A stretch of DNA of 64,000 nucleotides from PMP191F sp047602185 (lineage in GTDB: Bacteria > Bacteroidota > Bacteroidia > Chitinophagales > Chitinophagaceae), in contig JASGHY010000001.1 of assembly GCA_047602185.1 (NCBI GenBank), positions 1,612,001 through 1,676,000 of the forward strand. Reading direction: 5' to 3'. Below, piece by piece: positions 62,635 to 64,000 of this stretch (position 1 is its first letter; the number at the start of each line of letters is the position of its first letter). Under the pieces are notes generated by a model. That model had not been told where the DNA came from and searched no databases. It saw nothing but the letters and a program-made list of their open reading frames with translations. The position numbers were made by a program, and so were the translations under genes.

Positions 62635-64000
62635 ATGAAATATAAACTCTTAACTATCGTATTATTCTTTTTATCATTCCAACTTACGGCACAGGAAACT
62701 ATTTTTTATGATGCTCAGTTTATAAGGGAAAAATGTTACAGCCCGGTAACCGGAAAACTAGGAAACAGAATTAATCTTGTAGAGGTATTAAAAAAATATT
62801 ACCCATCAGGAGCCAATATAGACCCTACATTACTAAAAGACAACCCTTTTTTTAAGCCCTACACGCCAGATCTTTTTGCAGCAGGAGGCGTTGTTAGTTT
62901 TCTTGAAAAAACAGCTTCATCTGTAGGCGGGCTTAATGTCACCAATTTTGCAGATGGTCTTGCCAAATTTTTAGTAAAAAGGTTTAAAGAAGAACTGTCC
63001 ATTACTTTTTTCCAGAAGTTCAAAGAAGAAATGGAGAAGTATGAAGAACTGAAGACTCTATTTCCTAATACCCGAAAGGTTTTACTGGCAATCGACAGAG
63101 ACATCTATGTGTTCAATGTGTATCTGAATACATTACGCGAAGCTTTTATCAAAGACCTCACAAACCTGTACACCAATTTTAAAAAGGTAAAAGAGTTACC
63201 CACTTACCAGGCATACTTTAGTACCCACAAAGAGATGCTTACCATTGTAAGCAATGTGTTCTTTACAATAGATCAATACGCCAATGGTGTACACCCCGGT
63301 AAAGTGATAGAAAATTATGATCCGAACGAGCTGATCAATTTTACAGATGTAAACGTCCAGACCAATATACAAAACGCTATAAAAACAATAAAACTCTTCT
63401 CTATTTCACTGAAATCAGCGTCTGCAGATACTTATTGGGTTACGTCCGATTCAGTTCGCGCGTTTCTGAAAGATCCGGTAGCCAGAGATATTTATTTTGG
63501 CCTGATTTACCTGAAAGCGGAAGGAATCAACTTTGTAACCCAGGGAGGCAACAAAACGTTTAAAGAGCTTTTGAAAACCGCTAAAGAAACTGCAACTCAG
63601 ATAGACGATTACAAAAAAAAGGTAGAAACAATTGTAGATCATGCCCAGGAAGTAAATGAGTATATCGCGGACCTGAAGGCAAAGAAAAAACAAGAGATTG
63701 ATTACAATGATTACTATAAGCTTTTCAATTCAGCAATAGACTTACTGGAAGATGGCCTTACACTTGTAAATCTTACACCACTGAATATTGATCCCGCGCT
63801 GGTAGGCAAAATAAATCTCTGCACTATAAAATGGATAGCAATAGCCCGTACTACCGCAGAATTGTATGTTGATATCAGAACTAAAAATTACTCATCTGCT
63901 ATTTTAAATACCATTACGATTATTGATAGCATCTGGGATAATACGAATGACAGTAAAGTAAGAACCGCCATTTTAAAATATGGAAATTTTGCTGCTACCG
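62635..64000 (+). CDS. Large exported protein of unknown family, cut by window end
   Basis: The frame is open for at least 455 codons to the last base. It begins with a signal peptide (KYKLLTIVLFFLSFQLTAQ). The visible part is helical: a conserved-looking stretch DGLAKFLVKRFKEELSITFF, QKFKEEMEKYEELKTLFPNT and LAIDRDIYVFNVYLNTLREAF. No domain is recognised. It lies 5 bases after the subtilase stop, in the same transcript. Its C-terminal part and partners lie beyond this window. Confidence 0.8.
   Translation, partial: MKYKLLTIVLFFLSFQLTAQETIFYDAQFIREKCYSPVTGKLGNRINLVEVLKKYYPSGANIDPTLLKDNPFFKPYTPDLFAAGGVVSFLEKTASSVGGLNVTNFADGLAKFLVKRFKEELSITFFQKFKEEMEKYEELKTLFPNTRKVLLAIDRDIYVFNVYLNTLREAFIKDLTNLYTNFKKVKELPTYQAYFSTHKEMLTIVSNVFFTIDQYANGVHPGKVIENYDPNELINFTDVNVQTNIQNAIKTIKLFSISLKSASADTYWVTSDSVRAFLKDPVARDIYFGLIYLKAEGINFVTQGGNKTFKELLKTAKETATQIDDYKKKVETIVDHAQEVNEYIADLKAKKKQEIDYNDYYKLFNSAIDLLEDGLTLVNLTPLNIDPALVGKINLCTIKWIAIARTTAELYVDIRTKNYSSAILNTITIIDSIWDNTNDSKVRTAILKYGNFAAT

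Overview
The window is a 64-kb piece of a Bacteroidota chromosome, most likely family Chitinophagaceae. The evidence is a GLPGLI protein beside an outer-membrane barrel protein, a DUF1800/DUF1501 pair, three DUF3857 transglutaminase-like proteins, a PorG-like DUF6089 protein, a YtxJ bacillithiol protein and promoters with a TAnnTTTG -7 box. The species is not identifiable by eye. Most genes are housekeeping (argS, recF, dciA-like, pdhA, ribH, gyrA, ndk, dnaK, glgB). I saw no tRNA, rRNA, CRISPR array, prophage or insertion sequence.

Layout. 1-4.3 kb: end of an S9 peptidase, an RRM protein, and a RhlE-type DEAD-box helicase flanked by two copies of an 84-aa gene, each copy followed by a terminator and a REP-like palindrome. 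4.3-11.6 kb: GLPGLI/outer-membrane protein operon, glycogen branching enzyme, TPR protein, orphan SUKH protein. 11.6-12.6 kb: gene-free DNA with a 187-bp two-unit repeat and a 74-bp tandem array. 12.6-17.3 kb: argS, GtrA-family protein, dciA-like gene and recF. 17.6-23 kb: pdhA, anchored TPR protein, ribH, Fe-S (CCG) protein, DUF2007-like membrane protein, and two ferritin-like proteins. 23.6-36.8 kb: EVE protein, lipocalin-like and DUF4349 proteins with a decayed partial copy of the latter, Sir2, DUF1800/DUF1501, saccharopine-dehydrogenase-like protein, two paralogous small exported proteins, a GYF_2 protein and a GAF histidine kinase. 37-44.6 kb: gyrA, TPR protein, ytxJ, DUF4142, ndk, TraB/GumN. 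44.8-54.8 kb: three tandem DUF3857 proteins, UbiD, PorG-like, hemerythrin. 55-59 kb: dnaK and a second large repeat region. 59-64 kb: a compact cassette of papain-like peptidase, three-TM protein, SH3-subtilase and a large exported protein cut by the window end.

Two themes stand out. First, the gaps between genes are filled with dispersed repeats built from a small vocabulary of short A/T- or CGTGA-rich words, often arranged as inverted pairs and sometimes touching stop codons; near-identical pieces recur 10-46 kb apart. Second, the right-edge two-protease cassette is the best candidate for an undescribed system: two different proteases without signal peptides share a tightly packed transcription unit with a membrane protein and an exported protein of no recognised family.
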